Origin: Bacteroidales bacterium
GTDB lineage: Bacteria > Bacteroidota > Bacteroidia > Bacteroidales > UBA10428
Reading direction: 5' to 3'
Length of the DNA stretch: 8,938 nt
NCBI GenBank assembly: GCA_016926235.1
Contig: JAFGOZ010000080.1
Coordinates: 1 to 8,938 of the forward strand
Both the position numbers and the translations under genes were made by a program. The notes beneath the pieces were generated by a model. That model did not search any database. It saw only the letters and a list, made by a program, of their open reading frames with translations, and had not been told where the DNA came from. The first letter of the stretch is position 1. Every line of letters starts with the position of its first letter. Shown here one piece after another: positions 1-8,468 of the stretch.

Positions 1-319
1 CATCGGCTGATGCATTTATTGTTGATGTTGTAGTATAAGCATTCCCGTTAAATACAGTACCCTCATTCATATCAAAAGCAATTCCAAATGGGAATTCATG
101 TTTTGACATCCGCACTGATACCGGCCCTGAAAATGGTTGCCCGTTTTTATCCTGAATTATAAATCCGAAGTTCCCTTTTCTTAAGGTATCGATTCGTTGT
201 TGAGCTGTTGAATACCAATCGCTTATTGACTGGGAATTAATACTTAAAGATGAGAAAATAAAAACTGCAACTAATGTAGCTTTATTTAATACTTCTAAAT
301 AGGTGTTTTTTAATTTCAT
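1..319 (-). CDS. GH10-like secreted glycoside hydrolase, N-terminal part only (runs off the window)
   Basis: This open frame starts at an ATG (317-319) and stays open for 106 codons to the window edge, so only the N terminus is seen. Residues 1-30 look like a signal peptide: a basic start, a hydrophobic stretch at about 14-22, and a likely cleavage near NSQ-S at residue 30. The next part contains RIDTLRKGNFGF (42-53), QDKNGQPF (56-63) and MSKHEFPFGIAF (71-82). From family knowledge, this order (RI..IRKG, a short beta domain with D.NG.P, then the H-F-FG-A strand) is typical of the N-terminal domain of Bacteroidota GH10 xylanase-type proteins. The catalytic glutamates would lie outside the window, so activity cannot be judged. 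The gene starts 23 bp after the GH2 stop, which suggests co-transcription. The product is probably exported and acts on a beta-linked glycan such as xylan. The call is by motif recognition only. Confidence 0.68.
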   Translation of the reverse strand, partial: MKLKNTYLEVLNKATLVAVFIFSSLSINSQSISDWYSTAQQRIDTLRKGNFGFIIQDKNGQPFSGPVSVRMSKHEFPFGIAFDMNEGTVFNGNAYTTTSTINASAD

Positions 320-342
320 TTTAGTAAGATTTTATGTTTTAT

Positions 343-3117
343 TTATAATTGACTTTTAATTGTTATTTCACATTGCTTTAATTCAGGCGAAAATGCAGTA
401 ATTTTAATCTGGCCCGGTTTTTCATTAAAGGATCGGATTATCAGTAAAACCAAACCATTAAAAGCTTCACGTTTATGCGAAGCAAAGGACGTAAAACTTA
501 AAGGGTCGCCATTATCAGTTGCAATAATCTCTCCGAGGCCTTCAATATTAAATTCTATTGTATTGTTTGCATCTGGCACAGTAAGCCCTTCGTTATCAGA
601 TATGCGTATTGTAATAAAAGAAAGGTCTTTACCATCTGCATAAATTATGTTGCGATCGGCCGTTGCTTCAAGGCGTGAAGGTTTTTTTGTGGTTAAAACA
701 ATATCTTCGGCCCATCTTTTTCCGTTTTTATAAGCAATAACCTTCAATTCGCCAGGTTCATAAATTACGTTGTCCCAGCGTAAGCGGTATTCATAAGGTT
801 CTTTTTTCTTCCTTCCTTGTGATTTATTGTTAAGGAATAATTCGGCCTCATCGCCTGAGGTAAAAACATGTACAGGGGTAATTTTCCCTATCCTTTCAGG
901 CCAGTTCCAGTGCGGCAGAATGTGGGCCATTTGTAATTCCGGTCGCCATTGTGATTGATATATATAAAACCTGTCCTTTTTAAAACCGGCCAGGTCAATA
1001 ATCCCATTGTAAGAGCTACGGCATTCGTAGTATGGTGTTGGTTCGCCTAAATAATCAAAACCTGTCCATACAAATTCACCAGCCGAAAAAGGATGTTTTT
1101 CAAGAGAAGCAAAAACCTTATCGGCAGATGAACCGAAATCAACTGCGTAGAGTTCATATGAGCTAACATGCAAAAGTTTAGAATCCCCTCCCATTCCATC
1201 ACGAATTGGTGAGCTTATTTTATCTGTGACAGGAAACAGGTATATGCCCCGGCTGCTGGCGGCTGATGCTGTTTCGCTGCTAAGTATCACTTTATCAGGA
1301 AATGTTATATGATAGGGAATATATTGTGGTTTGGTTTTAATTCGGTCTTTAACTTCATCAAATATGGGGTCCTGGCGAATACCTTCGCCCTGGTAATTCA
1401 GGCTTATTATATCGGCAACAGCAGGCAATGTCATATCGGGCTTGGCCCAGTTCATAGCACATGTTGTAGGCCGTGTATTATCTTCTTCTTTTATGATTGA
1501 ATGTAAACGGTTTGCTATTTCGGCTCCTTCTTTATCGGTGTATTGTTCGCCTACTTCATTGCCAAAGCTCCAGATAATTACAGAAGGATGGTTTCGGTCG
1601 CGGCGGATGAAAGCACGCAAATCCTGTTCATGCCAATCAGGAAATATCAGATGGAAATCTAACGGGGTTTTTTTCATCTCCCAGCAATCGAATATTTCAT
1701 CCATTACAAGAAATCCCATCTTGTCGGTTAATTCGAGCAACTCTGGGGCAGGAGGGTTATGTGCTGTTCGAATGGCATTGCATCCCATTTCCCGGAGAAT
1801 TTCGAGTTGGCGTTCAGCAGCCCTTAAATTAAAGGCTGCACCCATGGCACCCAGGTCGTGATGCATGTTTACCCCTTTTATTTTTACAAGTTCATTGTTG
1901 ATATATATACCCGAATCAGGATTAAAAAGCAGTTTGCGTATACCAAAAGTGGTTTCATATGTGTCGATTGGTTTGCCATTTAAAAATAAGGTAGTAATAG
2001 TTTTATACAGATTGGGTTTTTGAGTAGGAGGCGGGCCCCATAATTTTGGGTTGTTAATAATAATTGAACTATTTATTTTTATATGATTAGCTGCATTAAC
2101 CTTTATTGTAACCGGTTCAAATTTTGCCACATAATTATCTGATGGTTTGCCATCGTTGTCCAGATTATATACATTTGTTTTAATTTCTAAAATGGCATCT
2201 CTCCTGGAATTGTTTTCTACAGTGACATCCAAATTGATTGTTGCTGATTTCTCACTAACATCAGAGGTTGATATAAATGTTCCCCATTGTCCAATATGTA
2301 CAGGATTGGTTTTAACCAGCCAAACATTGCGGTAAATTCCCCCTCCGGGATACCAGCGGGCAGAATTATTGGGATTATCAAGACGGATTGCCAACTGGTT
2401 TTTTTCTCCATACTTAATGAATGGGGTAAGGTCGAGACGCCATGAAGCATATCCATAAGGCCATCCGCCAACTAAATTGCCATTAAGCCAAACTATTGCA
2501 TATGACATAGCACCATCTATATCGAGAAAAATACACTTTCCGGTATCCGATAATGGAATATCGATTTTTTTACGGTACCACGCCACACCATTCACAGGTA
2601 AACGCCCCATTCCACCGCCAACTTCAGAATCCCAGCCAGTTTGAAACGGGCCTTTAACAGCCCAGTCATGTGGCAGGTTGACTACTTCCCATGAAGTGTC
2701 ATTATAGTCAGGCTTGACAAATGGAAAATCGTTTCCAGGGCTTCCTTCAGGGCGGATATATTTTTTTAGTGTATCTTTAATTGCGAAATTACCTGTTGGC
2801 ATAATCCAGGGCTTCAGTACTTTATTGGTGGATTTTATATCTGTAGCTTCTTCAGGTTTGGCATCAGCCACTTTGTTTTCAATATAATTATTAATTTCAG
2901 GCCTTACATCATAAATTAAATTATCAGTTTTTACATTTGGGCCATACTTGTAAAAACGCCAATTATCATTTATCGGAATGCGCTCGCGAAGCGTAATTTC
3001 AGTTTTTTCCACTGAACACATTATTTGAAAGAAAAAACAAAATAGAAGGCCAAGACTATAAATAAAGAAAATAGGTTTGGGCAATATAGAACGGAAAAGA
3101 GGATAGGGTTTTTTCAT
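343..3117 (-). CDS. Glycoside hydrolase family 2 protein, beta-galactosidase-like
   Basis: Secreted exo-glycosidase of 924 aa. I start it at the ATG at 3115-3117; the frame also has a TTG one codon upstream (3118-3120), which is less likely. A hydrophobic export signal covers about residues 16-33. Cys34 could be lipidated, but IMC is a poor lipobox. The sugar-binding jelly roll (about 135-270) contains LPHDW (148-152) and is followed by an Ig-like domain (about 280-395). The TIM barrel (about 396-730) has TAHNPP (451-456), the acid/base Glu521 in SFGNEVGE, the nucleophile Glu615 in SSETASA, and GEFVWTGFDYLGEPTPYY (680-697). A DUF4982-type Ig module (about 735-800) and a GH2 C-terminal domain-5-like module (about 813-915) follow. 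This module order fits Bacteroidota beta-galactosidase-like GH2 enzymes, but GH2 also includes glucuronidases, mannosidases and others, so the sugar is not certain. Residues of about 60-130 form an extra segment before the jelly roll. It lies downstream of susCD and 23 bp before the GH10-like gene. Confidence 0.93.
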   Translation of the reverse strand: MKKPYPLFRSILPKPIFFIYSLGLLFCFFFQIMCSVEKTEITLRERIPINDNWRFYKYGPNVKTDNLIYDVRPEINNYIENKVADAKPEEATDIKSTNKVLKPWIMPTGNFAIKDTLKKYIRPEGSPGNDFPFVKPDYNDTSWEVVNLPHDWAVKGPFQTGWDSEVGGGMGRLPVNGVAWYRKKIDIPLSDTGKCIFLDIDGAMSYAIVWLNGNLVGGWPYGYASWRLDLTPFIKYGEKNQLAIRLDNPNNSARWYPGGGIYRNVWLVKTNPVHIGQWGTFISTSDVSEKSATINLDVTVENNSRRDAILEIKTNVYNLDNDGKPSDNYVAKFEPVTIKVNAANHIKINSSIIINNPKLWGPPPTQKPNLYKTITTLFLNGKPIDTYETTFGIRKLLFNPDSGIYINNELVKIKGVNMHHDLGAMGAAFNLRAAERQLEILREMGCNAIRTAHNPPAPELLELTDKMGFLVMDEIFDCWEMKKTPLDFHLIFPDWHEQDLRAFIRRDRNHPSVIIWSFGNEVGEQYTDKEGAEIANRLHSIIKEEDNTRPTTCAMNWAKPDMTLPAVADIISLNYQGEGIRQDPIFDEVKDRIKTKPQYIPYHITFPDKVILSSETASAASSRGIYLFPVTDKISSPIRDGMGGDSKLLHVSSYELYAVDFGSSADKVFASLEKHPFSAGEFVWTGFDYLGEPTPYYECRSSYNGIIDLAGFKKDRFYIYQSQWRPELQMAHILPHWNWPERIGKITPVHVFTSGDEAELFLNNKSQGRKKKEPYEYRLRWDNVIYEPGELKVIAYKNGKRWAEDIVLTTKKPSRLEATADRNIIYADGKDLSFITIRISDNEGLTVPDANNTIEFNIEGLGEIIATDNGDPLSFTSFASHKREAFNGLVLLIIRSFNEKPGQIKITAFSPELKQCEITIKSQL

Positions 3118-3144
3118 CAATAAATTATTTTAGTTTTAAATAGA

Positions 3145-3160
3145 ATTAAGGAAACTTAAT
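3145..3160. repeat. Short perfect inverted repeat in the 5' leader of the GH2 gene
   Basis: ATTAAG (3145-3150) and CTTAAT (3155-3160) are complementary around a 4-base loop, about 28 bases upstream of the GH2 start codon. The stem is short and AT-rich, so it may be chance in this AT-rich DNA. It could also form a weak hairpin in the leader of the GH2 message. Confidence 0.3.
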
Positions 3161-3244
3161 GTGTTTTTTTAATATTCATCTTTTTCTCATGTTTAAAAAA
3201 GAATGAACATTTAATATATTTATTTTATGCTAAATAACCAAAAA

Positions 3245-3263
3245 CAAAAGCCTTTTTCTTTTG
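3245..3263 (-). terminator. Short hairpin followed by a T-run between susD and GH2
   Basis: Read on the minus strand, CAAAAG and CTTTTG form a perfect 6-bp stem around a 7-base loop (plus-strand arms 3245-3250 and 3258-3263). Five T residues follow directly (plus-strand A at 3240-3244). This has the form of a weak intrinsic terminator in the direction of transcription. It sits just after the stronger hairpin at 3271-3313, so the two may act together to lower transcription into the enzyme genes. The stem is AT-rich and the function is inferred. Confidence 0.35.
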
Positions 3264-3270
3264 ATAAAAT

Positions 3271-3313
3271 AACCCACATGGTTTGTTCATTCCTGACAGT
3301 GACCATGTGGGTT
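3271..3313 (-). terminator. Strong intercistronic hairpin after susD (attenuator, processing or stability element)
   Basis: The arms 3271-3282 (AACCCACATGGT) and 3302-3313 (ACCATGTGGGTT) are perfectly complementary over 12 bp with a 19-base loop, 62 bases after the susD stop. The stem is much more GC-rich than its surroundings, which argues against chance. On the minus strand it is followed by ATTTTAT, a weak T-rich tail, so it may be a partial terminator. It could equally be a barrier to 3' exonucleases that protects the susCD part of the message. Either role would give more transporter than enzyme, a pattern known for Sus-like operons; which applies here is inference. Confidence 0.6.
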
Positions 3314-3375
3314 TGATTTCACTTATTAACTATCTAAACCTAATCCAATAATTTTTAAAATTGAATAATAAAATA

Positions 3376-5037
3376 CTACCATCCTTCATATTGTTGAAGG
3401 TTATTATTGCTCAGCACAATTTCTCTTTCTGGCAAAGGATGAAATTCATGTTTACCAACAATAAACTCACGCGGATAACCATCGGTAGTTGGGGTAGCAT
3501 TTAAAATATCATCGGCAATTCCCCACCTTACAAGATCGTAAAAACGTTTACCTTCGGAAACAAATTCAAGCCTTCTTTCATTAATAATGTCATCTAAAGT
3601 AATGCTGGTTAAATCTGCAGGGACAGTGTTGCCTGGGCCACCGCACATGCGGGCGCGTTCGCGTACTTTATTTACATATTGAAGGGCTTTATCGGTTTGT
3701 CCAAGTTCAAAAGCAGCTTCAGCAGCATTCAGGTATACCTCGGAGATACGGATAAGCCTGATATTTTGTGGAGCGCCATGCCATGGTGCACCGCTTACAT
3801 CTTTAAATTCGGCTGATGAGGCTTCCCATTTTGTTGGATATATTTTAGTTATGCAACGTTCAAAACTATATGGAAACCAACCTCCGCCGGTGATTTGTAT
3901 TGAATCATTTCCACCTTCCCTGACCATTGATGCTGCTAAACGTGGGTCACCAGGTTCAAAGGCATCCCATAAAGCCTGAGTAGGTACGCCAAAACCCCAC
4001 ATACTTGTAGTTGTATGAACACCATCATTATAGTAATAGCGGGCACTGCTCCACTGTGCCATAGAGTTGCCCCTGGCAGCCGACCATCCTAAACCTTCCT
4101 GGACACATTGTATTTCAAATACTCCTTCTTTACTGTTATCGCCTTCGGATGTAAAGATGTATCGGTATCCGTTTGTTGAAGGCCCCCTCCATGTATCATA
4201 GGTTTCTCCATTAATGCCGATTAATTCATATTCCGGTGATTTAATTACTTGTTCTGAATAATCAAGCGCTTCGGCCCATCGTTCGGTCATGCCGTTAAAA
4301 CGGGCATCTTTTCCGCCATAATTTTTTGCATACGATGATTCGTGCAGGTAAAGGCGTCCGAGCAAAGCTTTAGCTGCCCCTTTTGATGCACGGCCAACTT
4401 CAGCACCCCAACCGTTGCGTTCGGGAAGCACAGCAATGGCTTCTTTAAGGTCTGTTTCCATCAATTCGTAAATTGTTTTAATTTCAGCACGTCCCTGTTG
4501 GAATTCGTCAGCGCCTAAAACATGGTCGACATATGGAACTCCTCCAAAAATCATTGTCAGGTAAAAATAATTGATTGCCCGGAGAAATTTTGCTTCCGCG
4601 ACCCTTCTGTCAATTAATACTGGGTCAGCTTTTGTGTCAATTTCTTTTATTTCAGGAACTTCTTCAAGGACAATATTACTGAAATAAATTGCTTTAAAAA
4701 GTGTTCCATATACCTCTGCATATATTGCTTCTGTGGTTAAAGGTGTCAAGCGTCCGAAATCCTGCAGATTTGGGCAATCGGTGATATCTTCCCCACCTGC
4801 TTCAGCATCATCAGAAGGTATATCCCCAAGTCTTTGCATCATATTAACATCCCACATGGCAATGTTGTTAAACTGGGAGTAAGCAGCAATAATTGCCTGG
4901 TCGGCATGTTCTTGATTCAAATAGAAAGAAGCACTGTTTTCTGCTGCCTGTGGTTTCACATCTAAGAAATCGGATTTGCAACCAATAAAGGCAACACCGA
5001 GTACGAAAAATGATAAATATTTAAATACTTTTTTCAT
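3376..5037 (-). CDS. SusD/RagB family outer-membrane glycan-binding lipoprotein
   Basis: Surface lipoprotein of 553 aa that would bind oligosaccharides and act as a lid on the SusC barrel. A type II signal peptide ends in FIGC with the lipid-bearing Cys20, followed by the typical KSDFLDVKPQ. The N-terminal SusD-like region (about 21-230) includes IPSDDAEAGG (73-82), the VAEAKFLRAINYFYL helix (146-160) and the KGAAKALLGRLYL helix (219-231). These helices form the TPR-like scaffold of the family. The C-terminal RagB/SusD part (about 290-553) includes IRLIRISEVYLNAAEAAF (426-443), NERRLEFVSEGKRFYDLVRW (486-505) and the end motif HPLPEREIVLSNNNLQQYEGW-like closure (533-553). The length is normal and I see no frameshift. 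It starts 35 bp after the susC stop, the usual susC-susD pairing. Binding residues are not conserved enough across the family to name the glycan. Confidence 0.97.
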   Translation of the reverse strand: MKKVFKYLSFFVLGVAFIGCKSDFLDVKPQAAENSASFYLNQEHADQAIIAAYSQFNNIAMWDVNMMQRLGDIPSDDAEAGGEDITDCPNLQDFGRLTPLTTEAIYAEVYGTLFKAIYFSNIVLEEVPEIKEIDTKADPVLIDRRVAEAKFLRAINYFYLTMIFGGVPYVDHVLGADEFQQGRAEIKTIYELMETDLKEAIAVLPERNGWGAEVGRASKGAAKALLGRLYLHESSYAKNYGGKDARFNGMTERWAEALDYSEQVIKSPEYELIGINGETYDTWRGPSTNGYRYIFTSEGDNSKEGVFEIQCVQEGLGWSAARGNSMAQWSSARYYYNDGVHTTTSMWGFGVPTQALWDAFEPGDPRLAASMVREGGNDSIQITGGGWFPYSFERCITKIYPTKWEASSAEFKDVSGAPWHGAPQNIRLIRISEVYLNAAEAAFELGQTDKALQYVNKVRERARMCGGPGNTVPADLTSITLDDIINERRLEFVSEGKRFYDLVRWGIADDILNATPTTDGYPREFIVGKHEFHPLPEREIVLSNNNLQQYEGW

Positions 5038-5072
5038 AATTTTATTTTTTATTTATTCAAATTATTTAGTTT

Positions 5073-8000
5073 TTAGAAAACAATATTGGCTCCAAAATAT
5101 ACCATTTTAGTAACCGGATAAAGTCCAATATCAACTCCCCATGCCAAAAGCGGCCTGTCTCCAATACCTCCAACTTCGGGATTAAGCCCTGTATATTTTG
5201 TAAGAGTAAACAGGTTTTTACCGCCTGCATAGATCCTTAACTTTTCAACTCCAACTTTATTTGAGAGCGATGCCGGAATCGTGTAACCCAACATAAGGTT
5301 CCTTAATCTTAAAAATGAACCATCTTCAACATAAAAATCAGACATTCTTGTATAGGTCTCAGCCGACATGCGATAAAGATCGGTATTGTGGTTTTCTTTT
5401 ACCACTACTATTCCGTCTTTAATAATTTCATCGCGATAACGGTTTGTAAATTCTTTAGCCCGATTTTTATAACCTATTGGTTCGTATACGTATTGCTTAC
5501 TTCCATTCATAATTTTGTTTCCATAAGTGCCATTAATGAATGCAGTTAAATCGAATCCTTTGTACTGCAAATTCAAGGTAAAGCCAAAAGTGAATTTTGG
5601 TAATGGACTACCCAATAAAACCCTGTCATCAATAGTCAGTTTACCATCACCATTAACATCTTTAAAGCGGGCATCTCCAGGCTTTGCGTTTTTTTGTGCA
5701 TAAACAGTATCCCCACTAGCATTTATAGAGAAAGGTTGATTTGTAATTATTATGTTTTTTCCATCAACAATTGTGGGATCGTTTTCAGAAAACATTCCCT
5801 CTATCTGATATCCATAAAACTGAGATATTGGATTTCCGATAATAGTTATACTGGTTGGGTTAACAGTATGAATAGCTCCAGCCTGCATAGAGTCAGTTGC
5901 TAATTCCAATACTTTATTTTTAACCTGTGAAAAATTTACATCAACCGAACCTGTTAATTCACCTTCATTTTTACGCGCGCTTATTGTAATTTCATAACCT
6001 TTGTTGCTAATGCTCCCAAAGTTAGCCTCGGGCTTATCTGCGTTGAAAGTACCTGCGATATAATTCGTTTCAATTCTGTCAATCATCCCGTCGTTTACTT
6101 TATTAAATAAATCGAGGTTAAAAGAAATACGGTTTTCAAAGAAAGTCATATCCAAACCGAGGTTGCTCATATTAACCGATTCCCAACGAAGGTCGGGATT
6201 TGCAATCTGGTTTGGCGCAGTTCCTACCTGGGTGGTTGCACCATCAACTGTATACCTGAATTCTTGTCTGGTTACAACAGTTGAAAGATAAGGGAATCCT
6301 GATTTGGCATTAGCCCCTGTTTGTCCATATCCAAAGCGCAATTTTCCAAAACTGACAAATGGTGCATTGTCCATAAATCTCATTTCTGAAAATTTCCATC
6401 CTAAAGAGAATGAAGGGAATGTTCCCCATCGATAATTCGTTCCAAAGCTATTTGAACCATCCCGACGCACATTAAAAGTCAATAAATATATTCCTTTGTA
6501 ATCATAGTTCAATCGTCCAAAATAACCTTGGTTTGCACCAATCCCTCCTGAACCTGTTACATTCTGGAGATCATCTTCACTGTTAGTAGATTTAGATAAA
6601 TAAAGCATGTATGGCTCTGCGCTGGCCATGTCAAGTCTGGAACCACCTATATCATACCACCACCATTTGCTGGCTTCCATACCAACCATCGCTGAAATGT
6701 TATGTGATTCGGCTATTGTGGTTTGATAGTTGATATAATTCTGAAAATTATAGGATAGATCTTTACTCATTCTTTGAATTAGCTTGTCAGCGTCACGGCG
6801 ATTAGTTGGTGAGGCGTAGTATATTGCCTGGTATTCCTTTTCATCGAAAAGGCCGAATTTTGGAACAATACGGGTTTGATAATCTAAACCTTTAAATAAG
6901 TTAATCTTCATCCCAAGATTTCCTTCAAATTTGTTGTTTCTTTTTACCTTGTCCATCATGTCGATATTTGGCATTGGATTACCGACATTAAAGGGAGACA
7001 AAGTCCAGACACCTTTTTCATCATAAGCAGGAACTGTCGGGTCCATACAAATTATTCCTACAATAGGGGTATTGTAAAAACCATGCCATACCCAATCGTC
7101 GAAACCATCGGTTTGCGTGTTTACATAAGTAATTTTTTCATCAAATGTAATATATTTGTTTACTTTGTGTTCAGAGTTCATTCTTATAGTGAAACGTTGA
7201 TAATCAGTGTTGTTAACAATACCTCCTTGTTTGTTTAAGCTTGAACTAAACAAATATGTAGAAACATCGTTTCCCCCTGAAATGGAAACATCGTAGCTTT
7301 CAGAAATTGCTTGCTGAAAAGCCATATCCTGCCAATCGTATGTTGGTAATGTATCAGGCCTATAATTTAATGGTATGTCTTTGGTCGAATCAATTTCTTC
7401 AAGAATTTCAAGGTATTCCTGTGAGTTCATCATTTCAATTGTATTCACTGCATTTTCATAGCCCCTGTAAATATTTGCGGTTATATTCATTTTTCCGCTT
7501 TTTCCTTTTTTAGTAGTAACAAGAATTACACCATTACCACCTGTTGAACCGTAAATGGCAGCAGAAGATGCATCTTTTAATACTTCAATGGAGGCAATAT
7601 CAGCCGGGTTAAGCTGGTTTAAATCGCCATAAACCCCGTCGATTATAACCAATGGTTGGGTGCCATTGATTGAACTAACACCACGTATCTGGATATCAAC
7701 TCCTTCACCTGGCTTTCCTGATTTGGGAATGATGTTTACCCCAGCAGCCATTCCTTGTAATGCATGTTCAACACTTGGGATTGGTACACTATTTATTTTT
7801 TCTGCAGAAACAGATGCAACAGCGCCAGTCAGGTCACTTCGTTTCTGGCCACCGTACCCCAGAACTACAATTTCGTCAATATCTTTGGTTTCAATTTGCA
7901 TTCTGACATTAATAACTGTTTTTTCACCAACTACTGTTTCAATAGCCTTGTATCCGATATATGAAAAAACCAATACGTCCTGACTGCTAGCAACTTCAAT

Positions 8001-8222
8001 TTTATAATTACCATCAAGGTCAGTAATTGTACCTTGAGTAGTACCTTTTATAAGAACATTAACTCCGGGAATTGAAGAGCCGTCATTGTTATCAACCACA
8101 GTACCTGAAACCATGATATTTTGTGCATTAAGTTGCATACCTGCCATGAATACAAAAAGCATGGCAAGCGAAAAAAGCCTGATTAAAGAATCTGACTTTC
8201 GTTTTTTGTCTTTTTTTTCCAT
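5073..8222 (-). CDS. SusC/RagA family TonB-dependent outer-membrane glycan transporter
   Basis: Outer-membrane importer of 1049 aa, taking up oligosaccharides with TonB/ExbBD energy. The signal peptide has a very basic start (MEKKDKKRKS), a hydrophobic core at about 14-30 and probable cleavage after LNAQ (34). A CarboxypepD-regulatory-like domain follows (about 37-110: SGTVVDNNDG, IPGVNVLIKGT, DGNYKI, VFSYIGYK). The TonB box region is DEIVVLGYG (116-124). The plug (about 125-240) carries the family signatures IRGVSSINGTQPLVIIDGVY (179-198) and IEVLKDASSAAIYGSTGGNG (212-231). The rest is a 22-strand-type beta barrel that ends in an aromatic residue (GANIVF), as outer-membrane barrels do. There is no STN signalling domain before the plug, so it is not the type that signals directly to an anti-sigma factor. 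It is the first gene of the cluster and lies next to its SusD partner. The start ATG at 8220-8222 is the natural one. Confidence 0.97.
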   Translation of the reverse strand: MEKKDKKRKSDSLIRLFSLAMLFVFMAGMQLNAQNIMVSGTVVDNNDGSSIPGVNVLIKGTTQGTITDLDGNYKIEVASSQDVLVFSYIGYKAIETVVGEKTVINVRMQIETKDIDEIVVLGYGGQKRSDLTGAVASVSAEKINSVPIPSVEHALQGMAAGVNIIPKSGKPGEGVDIQIRGVSSINGTQPLVIIDGVYGDLNQLNPADIASIEVLKDASSAAIYGSTGGNGVILVTTKKGKSGKMNITANIYRGYENAVNTIEMMNSQEYLEILEEIDSTKDIPLNYRPDTLPTYDWQDMAFQQAISESYDVSISGGNDVSTYLFSSSLNKQGGIVNNTDYQRFTIRMNSEHKVNKYITFDEKITYVNTQTDGFDDWVWHGFYNTPIVGIICMDPTVPAYDEKGVWTLSPFNVGNPMPNIDMMDKVKRNNKFEGNLGMKINLFKGLDYQTRIVPKFGLFDEKEYQAIYYASPTNRRDADKLIQRMSKDLSYNFQNYINYQTTIAESHNISAMVGMEASKWWWYDIGGSRLDMASAEPYMLYLSKSTNSEDDLQNVTGSGGIGANQGYFGRLNYDYKGIYLLTFNVRRDGSNSFGTNYRWGTFPSFSLGWKFSEMRFMDNAPFVSFGKLRFGYGQTGANAKSGFPYLSTVVTRQEFRYTVDGATTQVGTAPNQIANPDLRWESVNMSNLGLDMTFFENRISFNLDLFNKVNDGMIDRIETNYIAGTFNADKPEANFGSISNKGYEITISARKNEGELTGSVDVNFSQVKNKVLELATDSMQAGAIHTVNPTSITIIGNPISQFYGYQIEGMFSENDPTIVDGKNIIITNQPFSINASGDTVYAQKNAKPGDARFKDVNGDGKLTIDDRVLLGSPLPKFTFGFTLNLQYKGFDLTAFINGTYGNKIMNGSKQYVYEPIGYKNRAKEFTNRYRDEIIKDGIVVVKENHNTDLYRMSAETYTRMSDFYVEDGSFLRLRNLMLGYTIPASLSNKVGVEKLRIYAGGKNLFTLTKYTGLNPEVGGIGDRPLLAWGVDIGLYPVTKMVYFGANIVF

Positions 8223-8413
8223 AAAATAATTGAATTTAGATTTTAAATTAGATTTAGTTTGTAATTAAAAATTTTACATCTTAAAAATCATTATTAACTG
8301 CCAAAAAATGAATATTTTATAATTCATAAAAGAGTGAATAAAATGCGGTTGTAAAGTATGATAGCGCAGGCGTAAAGGCTATAAAATTTTAGTCAAACTC
8401 TATAACTTTTATT

Positions 8414-8445
8414 GCAAATCTTTTTAATAAGATATAATAATTTGC
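8414..8445. promoter_or_regulatory. Imperfect dyad, possible regulator site upstream of susC
   Basis: GCAAAT (8414-8419) and ATTTGC (8440-8445) are perfectly complementary arms around a 20-base AT-rich centre that pairs only in part. The site is about 190-220 bases upstream of the susC start, a plausible place for a PUL activator. It could also be accidental symmetry in AT-rich DNA. No binding protein can be assigned. Confidence 0.25.
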
Positions 8446-8468
8446 GATAAGCAATATTGAATAAGTTT

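Noticed and set aside
1442..1861. Plus-strand open frame of 139 codons inside the GH2 gene, and similar plus-strand frames at 5694-5903 and 7660-7983
   Set aside because: They lie wholly within well-supported minus-strand genes, have no recognisable domains, and look like shadow frames.
3118..3120. TTG codon directly before the GH2 ATG as a possible start
   Set aside because: An ATG follows immediately and gives a normal MKK export-signal start; nothing favours the TTG.
3150..3160. TAAGTTTC on the minus strand as a -7 element for a separate GH2 promoter
   Set aside because: It differs from TAnnTTTG at the last base and no TTG lies at the proper distance upstream.
8230..8261. Plus-strand promoter-like pair: TTG (8230-8232) and TTAGTTTG (8254-8261) with a 21-base spacer
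   Set aside because: The -7 motif has a mismatch, there is no gene downstream on the plus strand, and such matches are common by chance in this AT-rich DNA. It could drive an antisense or divergent RNA, but nothing supports that.
8315..8331. TTTTAT/ATAAAA inverted repeat about 100 bases upstream of susC
   Set aside because: Six A-T pairs only, in very AT-rich DNA; no reason to think it is more than chance.
8370..8420. Minus-strand promoter candidate for susC: TTTG followed after 23 bases by TAAAATTT
   Set aside because: Two mismatches to TAnnTTTG and a long spacer; it is not better than background.
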